The notes: generated by a model not told the origin, from the sequence alone. 64,000 nucleotides of DNA from Myxococcales bacterium (GCA_016703425.1 JADJCA010000009.1:1-64000), one strand, 5' to 3'; positions 10,353 through 22,639 are shown, counted from the stretch's first letter. Numbers and translations are program-made.

Positions 10353-11690
10353 ATGGGCTTCGACGAAGGAACCACCGCGCTGTTGCGCTCAGCCGACGCG
10401 AGCGCGGCCGTGCTGTCGCCATCCGTCCGCATCGTGATCACCGGCGGCCCCGACAAGGGCCAAGACCGCCTCATCACCGATCTCGCGCATCGACGGGTTC
10501 TCGTCGGCAAGGGCGAGCTCGCCGAGCTTCGCCTCACCGACCCGACGGTCTCGCGCCGTCACTTGGCGCTCGAGCTCGACGAGAGCGGCGGCGTCGTGCT
10601 CACCGATCTGGGCTCGAGCAACGGGACCTTCGTCGGCAACCTCCGCGTCCGCGAGGCGACGCTCACGGGGACCGAGACGGTGCGCCTCGGCGCGACGCTG
10701 ATGCAGATCGCCCTCGAAGGCGCCGCGGGCCCCGTCTCGGCGTCGACGTCCGCGAACTTCGGCGCCGTCATCGGCGGAAGCCCGCCGATGCGCCGCATGT
10801 ACAGCGAAGCCGAGCGCCTCGCGCCCCTCGACGTTCCGCTCCTGCTCGAGGGCGAAGCGGGGACCGGCAAGGCGCTCTTGGCAGAGGCGATTCACGAGGC
10901 CAGCGCCCGCCGCGGCGGGCCGCTCTTGGTCTTCGACCGCGGCGAGATGCCCGCCACAGCCCTGGAGCGTGAGCTCTTCGGCTCGGACGATCGCGGCCCC
11001 GAGCCCGGCCTCTTGGAGCGCGCACGCGGCGGCACCCTCGTCATCACGGAGATTTCCGCCCTCGATCTGCCCACGCAGCTCCGCCTCCTTCGCGCCCTCG
11101 AGACGAAGTCGGTGCGGCGCATCGGCGGCACCACCAGCCAGCCCATCGACGCCCGCTTGATCGCGACCACGCGCCGCGACCTCGACCGTGCCGTGCAAGA
11201 GCGCGCCTTTCGCGAAGAGCTGCTCTTGGCGCTCTCGGCGGGGCGCATCGAGGTGCCCCCGCTCCGCAAGCGGCGAGGCGATCTTCCTTTGCTCGCGAAG
11301 TTCTTTTGGCTTCGCTTCGGCGGCAGCGCGTCCACCCTCTCGCCAGACTTTCTTCAGCGCCTCGACCAACACTCGCTCCGCGGGAACGTGCGGCAGCTCG
11401 CAGCGCTCGTCGCTGAGGAGCTGGCCGGCGGCCGCGCCGACGGCGCCACGGCTGCGCCCGACGCGTCCGACGGCGCCGACGCGGACTCCGAGTCCGCGAA
11501 GGACATCCTCGACGCCATCGTCCAAAAGGGCCTCGCCTTCGCGCCGGCTCGGCAGCTCATGAACGCCGAGTTCGAGCGCCGCTACCTCAAACACATGCTG
11601 GCGCTCCACAAAGGCAACGTCTCGCGCGCCGCCGCGGCGTCGGGCATCTCGCGACGGTACTTCTATCGGCTCCAGGCCAAGGACGCGTAA
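10353..11690 (+). CDS. FHA-domain AAA+ enhancer-binding-like regulator lacking GAFTGA
   Basis: A 445-residue protein with an N-terminal FHA domain (about 45-125; TVSRRHLALEL and GSSNGTFVG) that binds phosphothreonine. A sigma-54-activator-type AAA+ domain follows (about 145-370), with Walker A GEAGTGKALLA. A C-terminal Fis-like helix-turn-helix ends the protein (HKGNVSRAAAASGISRRYFY). Three features are abnormal. The GAFTGA loop that contacts sigma-54 is absent: ELFGSDDRGPEPGLLERA replaces it. Walker B reads GTLVITEIS instead of GTLFLDEIG. The sensor region is short. It probably cannot remodel sigma-54 RNA polymerase and may act as a phospho-dependent DNA-binding regulator. The double-kinase gene starts 35 bases downstream, a natural partner for the FHA domain. 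Confidence 0.88.
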   Translation: MGFDEGTTALLRSADASAAVLSPSVRIVITGGPDKGQDRLITDLAHRRVLVGKGELAELRLTDPTVSRRHLALELDESGGVVLTDLGSSNGTFVGNLRVREATLTGTETVRLGATLMQIALEGAAGPVSASTSANFGAVIGGSPPMRRMYSEAERLAPLDVPLLLEGEAGTGKALLAEAIHEASARRGGPLLVFDRGEMPATALERELFGSDDRGPEPGLLERARGGTLVITEISALDLPTQLRLLRALETKSVRRIGGTTSQPIDARLIATTRRDLDRAVQERAFREELLLALSAGRIEVPPLRKRRGDLPLLAKFFWLRFGGSASTLSPDFLQRLDQHSLRGNVRQLAALVAEELAGGRADGATAAPDASDGADADSESAKDILDAIVQKGLAFAPARQLMNAEFERRYLKHMLALHKGNVSRAAAASGISRRYFYRLQAKDA

Positions 11691-11725
11691 CCGCTCGCGC
11701 CGCGCTGGCGCTATGATGACGCTCC

Positions 11726-14194
11726 ATGCTCGTCGCGGAGCGCATCGGCGACTTCCTCGCCTTCCCTGCCTTTGCCAAGGGCAGCAGCGCTTCGGTGCAC
11801 CTGGCTCGTCTCGTCCGCACCACGGGCTTTCAGCGCCTCGTGGTGCTCAAGCGCCTCCACAAGACGCTCGTCCACGACAAGGAGGCCGCGGCGCGGCTGC
11901 TCTCGGAGGCGCGCCTCGCATCGCGCGTCCGCAGCCCTTACGTGGTCCCCATCCTCGACGTCGTCACGACGCCGGGCGCCCTCTGCCTGGTCATGGAGCT
12001 CGTGCAGGGTGTCACGCTAGGGCGGCTCATGGAGCTGGCCATCGAGCGCAGCAAGCTCCTCGAGCCTTCTGTCGTCGTCGCCATCTTCGGCAACGTCCTC
12101 CGGGGCCTCCACACGGCGCACGAGGCCGTGGGGGAAGACCGGCAGCCGCTCGGGCTGGTTCATCGCGACGTCGCGCCAGGCAACGTCTTGGTCGGCGCCG
12201 ACGGCCTCGCGCGCGTCCTCGACTTCGGCATCGCGAAGGCGCTCGGCGACGCGCGCGCGACGGCCACGGGAGAGGTCCGCGGCACGCTGGCGTACATGTC
12301 CCCGGAGCAGCTGCGCGGAGCGCCGGTGACGCGGCTGACGGACATCTATTCGGCGGGCGCGCTTTGTTGGGAGGCGCTCACAGGCAAACGGCTCCGCGAA
12401 GACGCGAACGCGACGGCGGCGCTCCTTTCGAGCGAAGGCGCGGTGACGCCCCCGAGCCAACTCCGCGAGGGCCTGTCGGCGACCCTCGACGAGGTCCTCC
12501 TCCGCGCGCTCAAGAACGAGCCCTCGCAGCGGTTCCCGTCGGCGAACGCCATGGCCGCGGCGCTCGAAGCGGCCCTCCCGCCGGCGGCGACCGACGACGT
12601 CATCAAGGTCCTTGAAGAGCTCGCCTTCGACGATCTCGATCGCCTCCGCGAGCAGGTCACGGCCTGCGAGGCCTACGTCCACGACGCCACCGACGGCGAC
12701 CGCGAAACCGCGCGCCAAGATCCGGGGCCGGCGGAGAACGACGTCGAGGCGTGGCCCGTCTTCGAAGGCGCCCTCGTCGCAGGCAAGTACCGCGTCGAGC
12801 GCGTACTCGGCCGCGGCGGCATGGGCGTCGTGCTCGGCGCGAAGCACATCGAGCTCGGCGAGCTCGTGGCCATCAAGGTCATCAAAGGCGGCATCGACGA
12901 CACGACGGCGGAGCGCTTCGTGCGCGAAGCGCGCGCCGCCTCACGGGTGAAGGGCGAACACGTCGTCCGTGTCATCGACGTCGGCCGCGAGCGCGGCGTG
13001 CCGTACCTCGTCATGGAGCGCCTTGAAGGCGGCGACCTCCGCTCGGTGCTCGCGGCGTGGGGCCCGCTCGCCATCGACGAAGCGGTGCTCTATGTGCTGC
13101 ACGCATGCGAAGCGCTCGCCGAGGCCCACTCGCTCGGCATCGTGCACCGCGACTTGAAGCCCGCGAACCTCTTCCTCGGCCGCCACCCCGACGGCTCGCC
13201 GCTCGTCAAGGTACTCGACTTCGGCATCGCCAAGACGCAGCCCGAGGGCGGCGAAGATCACATCTCGCTGACGGCCACACGCGACGTGCTCGGCTCGCCG
13301 GCGTACATGTCCCCGGAGCAGATCCGAAGGCCCAAAGACGTCGACGCGCGCGCCGACATCTGGGCGCTCGGCGTCGTGCTGTACGAGCTATTGACGGGGA
13401 AGCATCCGTTCTTCGACGAAAACTCCATGGCCGTCCTCGCGCGCATCTACGCCGAGGATCCGACGCCGATCCGCGACTTGCGGCCCGACGTCCCGAGCGG
13501 ACTCGTGGCCGTCGTCGCGCGGTGCCTCAAGAAGGACGTCGACGCGCGCTTTGCCAACGTGGCCGAGCTTGCGGCGGCGCTCGAGCCGTTCGCTCCCGCG
13601 GGCCAGGTGTCGACGGGCCGCATCAAGCGCATGTCGCTGGCGCCCGCCGCGAACGCCGCGCCGACGATCTTTCGCGACGGGCCTTCAGCGAAGTCCGATC
13701 GAGCGCGCAGCCGGCGCGCGATGGCCTTGGTGGCCCTCGCCCTCGTCGCCGCGGCCGGTGTGGTGACGGCGATGACGCTCGGACCCAAGAGCGGCGCCGC
13801 GACGAGCAACGACCCGCCGAAGCGCCTGATGTTCGGCGACGCGGCGACCGAAACGCCGGTCGCGCGCGAAGCCGCGCGTGACGCGGAGGCATTGGCTCCA
13901 TCGGGAGGCGAAACGCCGGGCCCACGACCAAGCGCACCGCCGGGACAAGCCGGCTCGATCGGAGTCGCGGGCTCCACCGGGGCGGGGCCCGCGGCCGCGC
14001 ACTCGGCGCCGGTCGCTTCACCGCAAGCGCTCCCGCAAGGCCAGAAGCCGCGGCCGCCGAAGGCTGGCGTCACGCCGCCCGCGGCCGGTTCGACGGAGAC
14101 GGAGCCCAAAGAGCCGCCCCGGCCCGCAACGCCACCGCCGAGCGTGCCCAGCGCGCCGACGCCGCGCAGCGATCCGGCGGCCGACTTTCGCTGA
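11726..14194 (+). CDS. Tandem double Ser/Thr protein kinase with a transmembrane segment
   Basis: An 822-residue protein with two complete Hanks-type kinase domains. Kinase 1 (about 8-285): loop AKGSSASVHLA, Lys42 in VVLKRLH, HRD at 146-148 (HRDVAPGNVL), DFG at 166-168 and MSPEQ. Kinase 2 (about 353-622): LGRGGMGVV, Lys384 in AIKVIKG, HRD at 474-476 (HRDLKPANL), DFG at 498-500 and MSPEQ. A single TM helix at about 665-684 is followed by a Pro/Ala-rich tail outside the membrane. Kinase 1 has a poorer glycine loop, so it could be regulatory, but all main catalytic residues are present. The gene sits between an FHA regulator and a TPR/TM protein and is likely in one operon with them. Confidence 0.92.
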   Translation: MLVAERIGDFLAFPAFAKGSSASVHLARLVRTTGFQRLVVLKRLHKTLVHDKEAAARLLSEARLASRVRSPYVVPILDVVTTPGALCLVMELVQGVTLGRLMELAIERSKLLEPSVVVAIFGNVLRGLHTAHEAVGEDRQPLGLVHRDVAPGNVLVGADGLARVLDFGIAKALGDARATATGEVRGTLAYMSPEQLRGAPVTRLTDIYSAGALCWEALTGKRLREDANATAALLSSEGAVTPPSQLREGLSATLDEVLLRALKNEPSQRFPSANAMAAALEAALPPAATDDVIKVLEELAFDDLDRLREQVTACEAYVHDATDGDRETARQDPGPAENDVEAWPVFEGALVAGKYRVERVLGRGGMGVVLGAKHIELGELVAIKVIKGGIDDTTAERFVREARAASRVKGEHVVRVIDVGRERGVPYLVMERLEGGDLRSVLAAWGPLAIDEAVLYVLHACEALAEAHSLGIVHRDLKPANLFLGRHPDGSPLVKVLDFGIAKTQPEGGEDHISLTATRDVLGSPAYMSPEQIRRPKDVDARADIWALGVVLYELLTGKHPFFDENSMAVLARIYAEDPTPIRDLRPDVPSGLVAVVARCLKKDVDARFANVAELAAALEPFAPAGQVSTGRIKRMSLAPAANAAPTIFRDGPSAKSDRARSRRAMALVALALVAAAGVVTAMTLGPKSGAATSNDPPKRLMFGDAATETPVAREAARDAEALAPSGGETPGPRPSAPPGQAGSIGVAGSTGAGPAAAHSAPVASPQALPQGQKPRPPKAGVTPPAAGSTETEPKEPPRPATPPPSVPSAPTPRSDPAADFR

Positions 14195-14309
14195 CCGATT
14201 CGCCCGCCGCCGCCGCCGCCGAGGCCGACTGTCGCCCTGCCGATACGCGGTCCTTTCTCGTCCGCCAAACGTGAAGCGCGGCGCCTTGGCCTGCTAGCAT
14301 CGGCCCCCG

Positions 14310-15299
14310 ATGGCAGCGCGAGCTCGAACGGTGGCCCTGCGAGGGTTCGGCTTCGGCTTCGCGCTCGCGTTCACCATCGCCGACGCCACCCGCGCCGCCG
14401 CGCAGGAGCCCACCGAGCCGGCCGCTGCACCGGCCGCAACTGCCGCACCTTCTTCCGCAGCGCCGCCGCGCGACGAGAACGCCGAGCTCGCAGAAAGACT
14501 CTTCGCGGAAGGCCGAGACCTCGCCGCTCGCGGCGACAGCGTGAGCGCGTGCCTGCGCTTCGCCGCCAGCCGAAAGCTCGAGCCGCGGGCCGTGGGCCCG
14601 ACCCTCAACCTTGCACTATGCAAGGAAAACCTCGCGGAGTACGCCACCGCCGCCGAGCTCTTTCGCGACGTGGTCGCACGCTCCGCCGGGAGTCGCCCCG
14701 ATCGCGTGGAGCTCGCCGAAGCGCACCTCCGCGCCATCGAGCCGCGCATCCCGACGCTTCGCATCGTCGTCGATGGCCGCATTCAAGGCGCGCGCCTCGA
14801 GCTCGACGGAGCGCCGCTCGCGCCGGGAGCCTTCGCCACGGAGACGCCCATCGACGGCGGCTCGCACACGCTCATCGTGCAGGTGCCCGGGCAAGCGCTC
14901 TCACGTTTTGTCTTCGACGTTGAACGCGTTCGCGGGCGCGCGGCCATCCAGGTCACGGCGCCCGACCCGCCCCGGACGTCCCCCTTCCCGCTCGTCCTCG
15001 GCGCCGTGGGTGCCCTGGCCCTCGCTGGCGGTGTCGGCCTCGGCGTCTCGCTCGCCGTTCGCTGCGGAGGCCTGGCGCAAGACACCTGCAGCGCGGCCAA
15101 CGGCCTGCCCGACGATCGGCGGAGCGCGAAGCTCGAGGACTTGAAGACACAGGGCGTCATCTCGACGGTCGCCATTGGCGTCGGCGTCATCGCCACGACG
15201 GCCGCGGCGGTGATCCTCGTGGGCAACAAGAAGGAGCGGAACGTCGGCGTGCGATTGGCCGCCCAAGGCGTGGGGGTCGCCGCTTTTGGAGCGTTCTAG
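14310..15299 (+). CDS. TPR-containing protein with two C-terminal TM helices
   Basis: A 329-residue protein. After a signal-like N-terminus (residues 1-33), a tetratricopeptide-like region covers about 55-135 (AERLFAEGRDLAARGDSV, LNLALCKENLAEYATAAELF). A PEGA-like beta segment follows (about 150-215, LRIVVDGRIQGARLELDG). Two hydrophobic helices at about 228-255 and 283-310 end the protein. The layout matches the 60164-60943 and 31283-32039 proteins of this window. In myxobacteria such proteins are commonly encoded beside Ser/Thr kinases; a role as membrane-linked accessory protein is an inference. It overlaps the next gene by 14 bases. Confidence 0.78.
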   Translation: MAARARTVALRGFGFGFALAFTIADATRAAAQEPTEPAAAPAATAAPSSAAPPRDENAELAERLFAEGRDLAARGDSVSACLRFAASRKLEPRAVGPTLNLALCKENLAEYATAAELFRDVVARSAGSRPDRVELAEAHLRAIEPRIPTLRIVVDGRIQGARLELDGAPLAPGAFATETPIDGGSHTLIVQVPGQALSRFVFDVERVRGRAAIQVTAPDPPRTSPFPLVLGAVGALALAGGVGLGVSLAVRCGGLAQDTCSAANGLPDDRRSAKLEDLKTQGVISTVAIGVGVIATTAAAVILVGNKKERNVGVRLAAQGVGVAAFGAF

Positions 15300-16575
15300 C
15301 GATCGCGCGGTCGGCCGGTGGCGCGCTGCGCGAGCTGTCGTCGTCACGACGGCGGCGCTGGCCACAGGTGCTCTCGGCGTCGCGGCGTGCCTCGTGAACT
15401 TCAAAACCATAAATCCCGTCGCCGCCGCCGACGCTGCCGTCGGGCCGAGCACTGCGCCGCCCGATCCTTGCGCGGCGCTCCCGGCGCGTCGCGACGGCGG
15501 CGCCCTCGCCGCGACGGCGAATGTGCCGCCGATCCTGTTTGCGGCTTACACCTTCGCGCTCAAAGCCGACGGCGATCCGTTGCTCTGCGACGAGCCGGGT
15601 TTCGACATCGACGGTATCGACACGGGGCCACCCGGCGTCTGCGACAACCCCGCGTGCCGCGCGTTGCCATCGACCGGCGTGCACAACAGCGCAAAGTGCG
15701 ACGCGCCCGGCGGCGTCGACAACGCGGGCCTCACCCTCTTCAACAAGGTCGCACAAGTTCCTGGCGCCGCGCCCCAGCTAAAGGCCGTCACGATCAACGA
15801 CTACGTACGGCGCGGCCTGCTCAATCTGTTGGTCGAGTTGACCGACTACAACGGCCAGGAGGAAGACGATCAGGTCACGGCGAACTTCTACCTGTCGTCG
15901 GGCATGGACGGCATCACCGCGAAGCCGAACGGCCTGAAGGAGGTCGTGGCGCTGCCCCTCGTTTGGGACGGCACCCAACCGGACACCGCGTGGGTCGTCG
16001 ACGAACGGTCGGTGCGCTCGGAAGGACGCTTTGTGTTTCCGCGTCAAACGGCGACCGGCTACGTGCGCCAGGGACTCCTCGCGATTCCGTCGACGGGGAG
16101 CGGCGTCACGCCCTCTCTCTTCGGCGAGCCGACGACCTTCGACGACGGGGTCTTTCTGGCTCGGATCGAGCGCGATGGCGGCCGCTATCGGCTAACCCAC
16201 GGGCGCATGGGCATGCGGCTGCCGAGTCGAGTGTTCTTGAACAGCATCGGCCGCTTCGTCTCCGGCGCCGCGCAGCTCTGCGACAAGCCGAACGCAGGTC
16301 CCTACGCGATCCTCCGCGACGTCGTCTGCGGCTACCTCGACCTCCCAACAGGGCCCGTCAACCCGAACGTCGATTGCGACACGTTGTCCTTTTCGCTGGC
16401 CTTCCTCGCCACCGAGGCGCGGCTGGCCTTGACGGAGAGCTCGGAGCTCAAGCTTGGCCAGACGTTTGTCGGTGCGAAACCGGCGTGCCCCGACGACGCG
16501 GGAACCGAGTGGTGCGACGACTGCGCGTGGCCCGAGACGCGGCGCTGCGCCGCGACCGACGGCGGCATTCGGTGA
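15286..16575 (+). CDS. Predicted lipoprotein of the kinase cassette, function unknown
   Basis: A 429-residue protein starting at TTG 15286 inside the end of the TPR gene (14-base overlap, so translational coupling is likely). A basic N-terminus and hydrophobic stretch end in lipobox GVAAC (Cys35), followed by an Ala/Asp linker. The mature part holds about 14 Cys residues, several in pairs expected to form disulfides (CDNPACRALP, CDDCAWPETRRC near the end). No known domain was recognised. Lipoproteins with this linker style occur beside kinase/TPR genes both here and in the second cassette (59301-60164). Confidence 0.75.
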   Translation: MERSSDRAVGRWRAARAVVVTTAALATGALGVAACLVNFKTINPVAAADAAVGPSTAPPDPCAALPARRDGGALAATANVPPILFAAYTFALKADGDPLLCDEPGFDIDGIDTGPPGVCDNPACRALPSTGVHNSAKCDAPGGVDNAGLTLFNKVAQVPGAAPQLKAVTINDYVRRGLLNLLVELTDYNGQEEDDQVTANFYLSSGMDGITAKPNGLKEVVALPLVWDGTQPDTAWVVDERSVRSEGRFVFPRQTATGYVRQGLLAIPSTGSGVTPSLFGEPTTFDDGVFLARIERDGGRYRLTHGRMGMRLPSRVFLNSIGRFVSGAAQLCDKPNAGPYAILRDVVCGYLDLPTGPVNPNVDCDTLSFSLAFLATEARLALTESSELKLGQTFVGAKPACPDDAGTEWCDDCAWPETRRCAATDGGIR

Positions 16576-16623
16576 GCGCGCGCGCCCCCCGGACGCCGCG
16601 GTTGGTAGGTTGGTAGGCCAAGC

Positions 16624-17694
16624 CTAAGGCGAAGAGCCTGGTGCGGACACCGGCGGATCACGGTGTTCGGTGCGAATGCGGGTCATGTGGGGCAGGACTG
16701 ACAGGAAGGCCTCGACGAGTGACGGCTCGAAGGCGCGACCGCGCTCGTCTGCGAGATAGGCAACGATGCGCGCCTCGTCCCAGGCTTCCTTGTAGACGCG
16801 CGCGTGGCTGAGCGCATCGTAGACGTCGACGATGGCGACGATGCGCGCCTCGAGGGCGCACTCCTGGCCGAGCAGCCGGTCCGGGTACCCCCGACCATCC
16901 CAACGCTCGTGGTGGGACCGCGCGATGACGTGCGCCAGGTGCACCTCGGGGACCGGTGAATCGCCCAAAATTGTGGCGCCGATGATGGAGTGCCTTTGGA
17001 TGATGAGGCGCTCTTCATCGGTCAAGGGCCCCGCCTTGCGTAGGATTTGGTCGGGCACGCCGATCTTTCCCAGATCGTGGAGCCGCGCCGCCTCGCCGAT
17101 CTGCGCGGCGCGCGCCGCTCCGAGGTCGAGCGTCTCGGCGAGCAAGCGCGAGTAGTCGCCGATGCGATCGACGTGGGCCCCGGTCTCGCCGTCTCGCATC
17201 CAGGTGGCCGTGACGAGTCGCTCGCACATCGCGCTCGTCATGGCCGTGAGGTGGTCCTGCGCCAGCGTGAGGGCGCGCTTGGATTCGACCTTGCGATCAT
17301 GCGACGCGAGGGCGGCGCGAATCTGGGAGCGTAGATCCGCCGGGCGGCACGGCTTGGTGAGCTGACTGAACGCACCATACGCAAGCGCCAACTCGACGAG
17401 GTGTGACGAATCGTCTCCTGATACGACGACGACCTCCTCGGACGCGCCTGAGCGGCTGGCGAGCCAATCGATGCCGCTGCCGTCGGGCAGGTTTACGTCC
17501 AGGACGATGACAGCGACGCTCTCGCGTGCGACTGCCACCGTCGCCTCAGCGACAGAGCCCGCCTCGACGCAGCGGTAGCCGGGCTCCAGCGTCTTGCGCA
17601 AGGCACGGCGGAGCGTCGGTTCGTCTTCAACGAGCAGCACGACGGGGCGAAGCGCATCGTTCGTGAAGCCCGCTGCCTCGGCGCCCTGCGACAT
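16624..17694 (-). CDS. Response regulator with HD-GYP c-di-GMP phosphodiesterase domain
   Basis: A 356-residue protein. The receiver domain (about 15-130) has VVLLVEDEP (acidic pocket), VIVLDVNLPDGSG (phospho-acceptor Asp) and QLTKPC (conserved Lys). The HD-GYP domain (about 165-350) has the HD pair in ARLHDLGKIGVPD and the GYP signature in HHERWDGRGYPD. HD-GYP proteins hydrolyse cyclic di-GMP, so this links a two-component signal to c-di-GMP turnover. No histidine kinase is adjacent. ATG 17694 places the start just before the receiver domain; the frame is open to 17757. Confidence 0.92.
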   Translation of the reverse strand: MSQGAEAAGFTNDALRPVVLLVEDEPTLRRALRKTLEPGYRCVEAGSVAEATVAVARESVAVIVLDVNLPDGSGIDWLASRSGASEEVVVVSGDDSSHLVELALAYGAFSQLTKPCRPADLRSQIRAALASHDRKVESKRALTLAQDHLTAMTSAMCERLVTATWMRDGETGAHVDRIGDYSRLLAETLDLGAARAAQIGEAARLHDLGKIGVPDQILRKAGPLTDEERLIIQRHSIIGATILGDSPVPEVHLAHVIARSHHERWDGRGYPDRLLGQECALEARIVAIVDVYDALSHARVYKEAWDEARIVAYLADERGRAFEPSLVEAFLSVLPHMTRIRTEHRDPPVSAPGSSP

Positions 17695-17833
17695 GGGGCC
17701 GGCGGCTGCAAGAACCCCGCCACCGCCATGCAGGGGCAAATGCCGTTGAGGCTCCAAACCAGCGGCCGCAAACGCTGCGCGTCATGGAAGCGCTTGCGTG
17801 CTTCCACACTCGCCACCGGCACGGGAGCGCAGG

Positions 17834-18996
17834 TCACTTGACCGGCGTGTCGCAGAACCCCGCGAGACACAGCGACGAACAGCACTCGGCGCTGGCCGCG
17901 CACCCCGTGCCGGTGGTCTTGCAGAGCGGAGTGCCCGGCGGCGAGCCGGTCGCTCCGTCGCCGCTCGGTGTCCCCCCACCACCCGGCGGCGGCGGAACCG
18001 GCGCGTCGCAGGATCCGTTCGTGCAACTCGCGGCGCAGCAGTCCGCGCCCGTCACGCACGAGCCAGCACCGCCGGCTGGCTTGCACGCCGTCGCGCACGT
18101 CTTCGACGAGGGATCGCAGTGCTTGCCGCAACACTCGGCGTCGGTGGTGCACGTGGCCTTGAGACCCTTGCACGCCGCCGGAGGCTGGCGCAACGGCCGT
18201 CCACGCAGAGGTCGTTGCTGTCGGTGCGGCCGCAGCAGCCTGATTGCGGGCCTGAGCCGCAGCTCTCACCGGTCGGGCGACAGGTTGAGTTGGCGACGTC
18301 GACGACGCACTTGTCGGTGTCTTGATCGCACACGCCCGAGCAACACTGTTGGTTGTTCGCGCACGCGTCGCCGATCTTCGTGCAAAGGTTCGCGCCGCAC
18401 TGGTTGTTGAAGCAGCCGAGCGAGCAACAATCCTGCGCCGTCACGCACGCTTGCCCGTTGGCCCTGCACGCGTCGCGGCACTTGATGACGCCGGCTTGTC
18501 CCGTCACTGGCTCGCAGCGGCCCGAGCAGCAGTCGCCGGAGACCTTGCAGGTCGCCGCCACGTCGTTGCAGACGAGCGTCCCGCCGTCGGTGCCGCCGAG
18601 CCCTCCGTCGGCGGCTCCCCCCAGTGTGTTGCCGACGCACTTGCCGCCGTTGCACGTGCCCGAGCAGCAGTCGAAGCCGCGGGCGCAGATGCCGCCGGCG
18701 CCGTTGCAGATCTTCACGGTTCCGGCGTCGCCGGTCGCGGGGCCTCCGCACGCGGAGTTGTTGCACGCGTTGACGCAGCACTCGGTGGGTCCGGTGCAAG
18801 CGGCGCCGATGGAGCCGCAGGTGGCGGTGGAGCCGGCGTCGCTGGTGACGGCGACGGTCGCGTCTTCGCCAGCCGCACCTCCATCGCCGGCGTCGGTCTC
18901 GACGATCGGCGGAGTCTCGCCGTTCGAACCACAGTGTGCGGAGACAAGGAGCGTACCCAAAGCAAACGTGAGCGCCGAAACACGAGCCATCGCCAT
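17834..18996 (-). CDS. Secreted protein with repeated Cys-rich CC motifs, frameshifted near 18190
   Basis: A secreted protein of about 385 residues. After a signal peptide (MAMARVSALTFALGTLL, possible lipid Cys22 although the lipobox VSAHC is poor) come at least eight short modules of about 30 residues. Each has the pattern C-x(5-6)-C-x(4-6)-CC-x(3-4)-C-x(3-8)-C, for example TECCVNACNNSACGG, FDCCSGTCNGGKC, QQCCSGVCDQDTDKC and AECCGKHCDPSSKTC. The spacing is like dickkopf/toxin-type disulfide knots. After DLCVDGRC the frame is lost near 18190; RQPPAACKGLKATCTTDAEC continues the repeats in a second frame to the stop at 17834. Many such proteins occur in myxobacteria, with unknown roles at the cell surface. 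Confidence 0.75.
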
Positions 18997-19092
18997 AAGC
19001 CAGCCAGTGTCACCGCCAGACCGGAAGGTTACAGAAACCTGCCGGCTCCCTTCGTTTCGGTCCGCCATTGTGCGACAAGCGATGACGCGAAC

Positions 19093-21810
<2,718 letters not shown>

Positions 21811-21886
21811 CGGCGACTCCAAGCGCATCAACGCTTGCGCCACTCACGCCGCGCGCGCGTGCGGCGCCTTTGCTACCGTGCGTGCG

Positions 21887-22639
21887 ATGGCCATCACGGC
21901 AACGGTGTTCGAAGGCACCTCCTTCCACTTCGCGCGCGCGCCGCTCGCTCGGCTCGGCGCGGAGAGCCGCGCGCGCTTCCAGGCCGCGACGCCTTTCGCC
22001 CATGCCGTCTTCGACGACTTCCTCGGCGAGGCGCTCTCGCTCCGCCTCGCGCGGGCCTTTCCTCGGCCCGACCACCCCGGGTGGATGCGCCGCGACTACC
22101 ACGAGCAGAGCGCGCGCCTCGGGCAGCTCCAGCGGACCGGCTTCGAGGGCGTAGAGCCGCTCCTCCGTCAGCTCCTCGCGGAGCTCTCGGGCATGGCGTT
22201 CTTGGACTTCCTCTCTTCGCTCACGGGCCTGACGGGACTCATCGCCGATCCACACTTCCGCGGCGCCGGGCCATCGGCGACGTTGCGTGGCGGGCACCTT
22301 GCGCTTCACGCGGACTTCAACCGCGATCGCACGAGGCACCTCGCGCGCGCGTTGACCGTCCTCTACTACCTGCCCTTGGACTGGGACTCGTCGTGGGGGG
22401 GCGAGCTTGAGTTATGGGACAGCGACCGCACGCGCTGCGCGGTCTCCATCGCGCCAACGCGCGACCGGCTCGTCGTGATGGCTCACGGCGACACGTTCTG
22501 GCATGGGCACCCGAGCCCCCTCGCCTGCCCCGACGATCGCTTTCGCGCGTCGGTCGCCGCGTATTTCTACCGCGCGGCGCCGACCGCTGAAGACGACGAG
22601 GCGCACGGCGCCATCTGGGCTACGCCCGAGGGCACGTAG
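21887..22639 (+). CDS. 2OG-Fe(II) oxygenase (prolyl 4-hydroxylase-like)
   Basis: A 250-residue protein with the double-stranded beta-helix signature of 2-oxoglutarate/Fe(II) oxygenases: HxD in HLALHADFNRD, strand GGELELWDSD, the distal His in GDTFWHGHPSP and the co-substrate Arg in FRASVAAYFYRA. The order and spacing match the proline/tyrosyl-hydroxylase-like branch that modifies protein side chains (Ofd1/EGL-9/P4H type). It starts 76 bases after the Hsp70 gene in the same direction, so they may be co-transcribed. The target is unknown; a translation or stress-related protein is possible by analogy only. Confidence 0.85.
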   Translation: MAITATVFEGTSFHFARAPLARLGAESRARFQAATPFAHAVFDDFLGEALSLRLARAFPRPDHPGWMRRDYHEQSARLGQLQRTGFEGVEPLLRQLLAELSGMAFLDFLSSLTGLTGLIADPHFRGAGPSATLRGGHLALHADFNRDRTRHLARALTVLYYLPLDWDSSWGGELELWDSDRTRCAVSIAPTRDRLVVMAHGDTFWHGHPSPLACPDDRFRASVAAYFYRAAPTAEDDEAHGAIWATPEGT

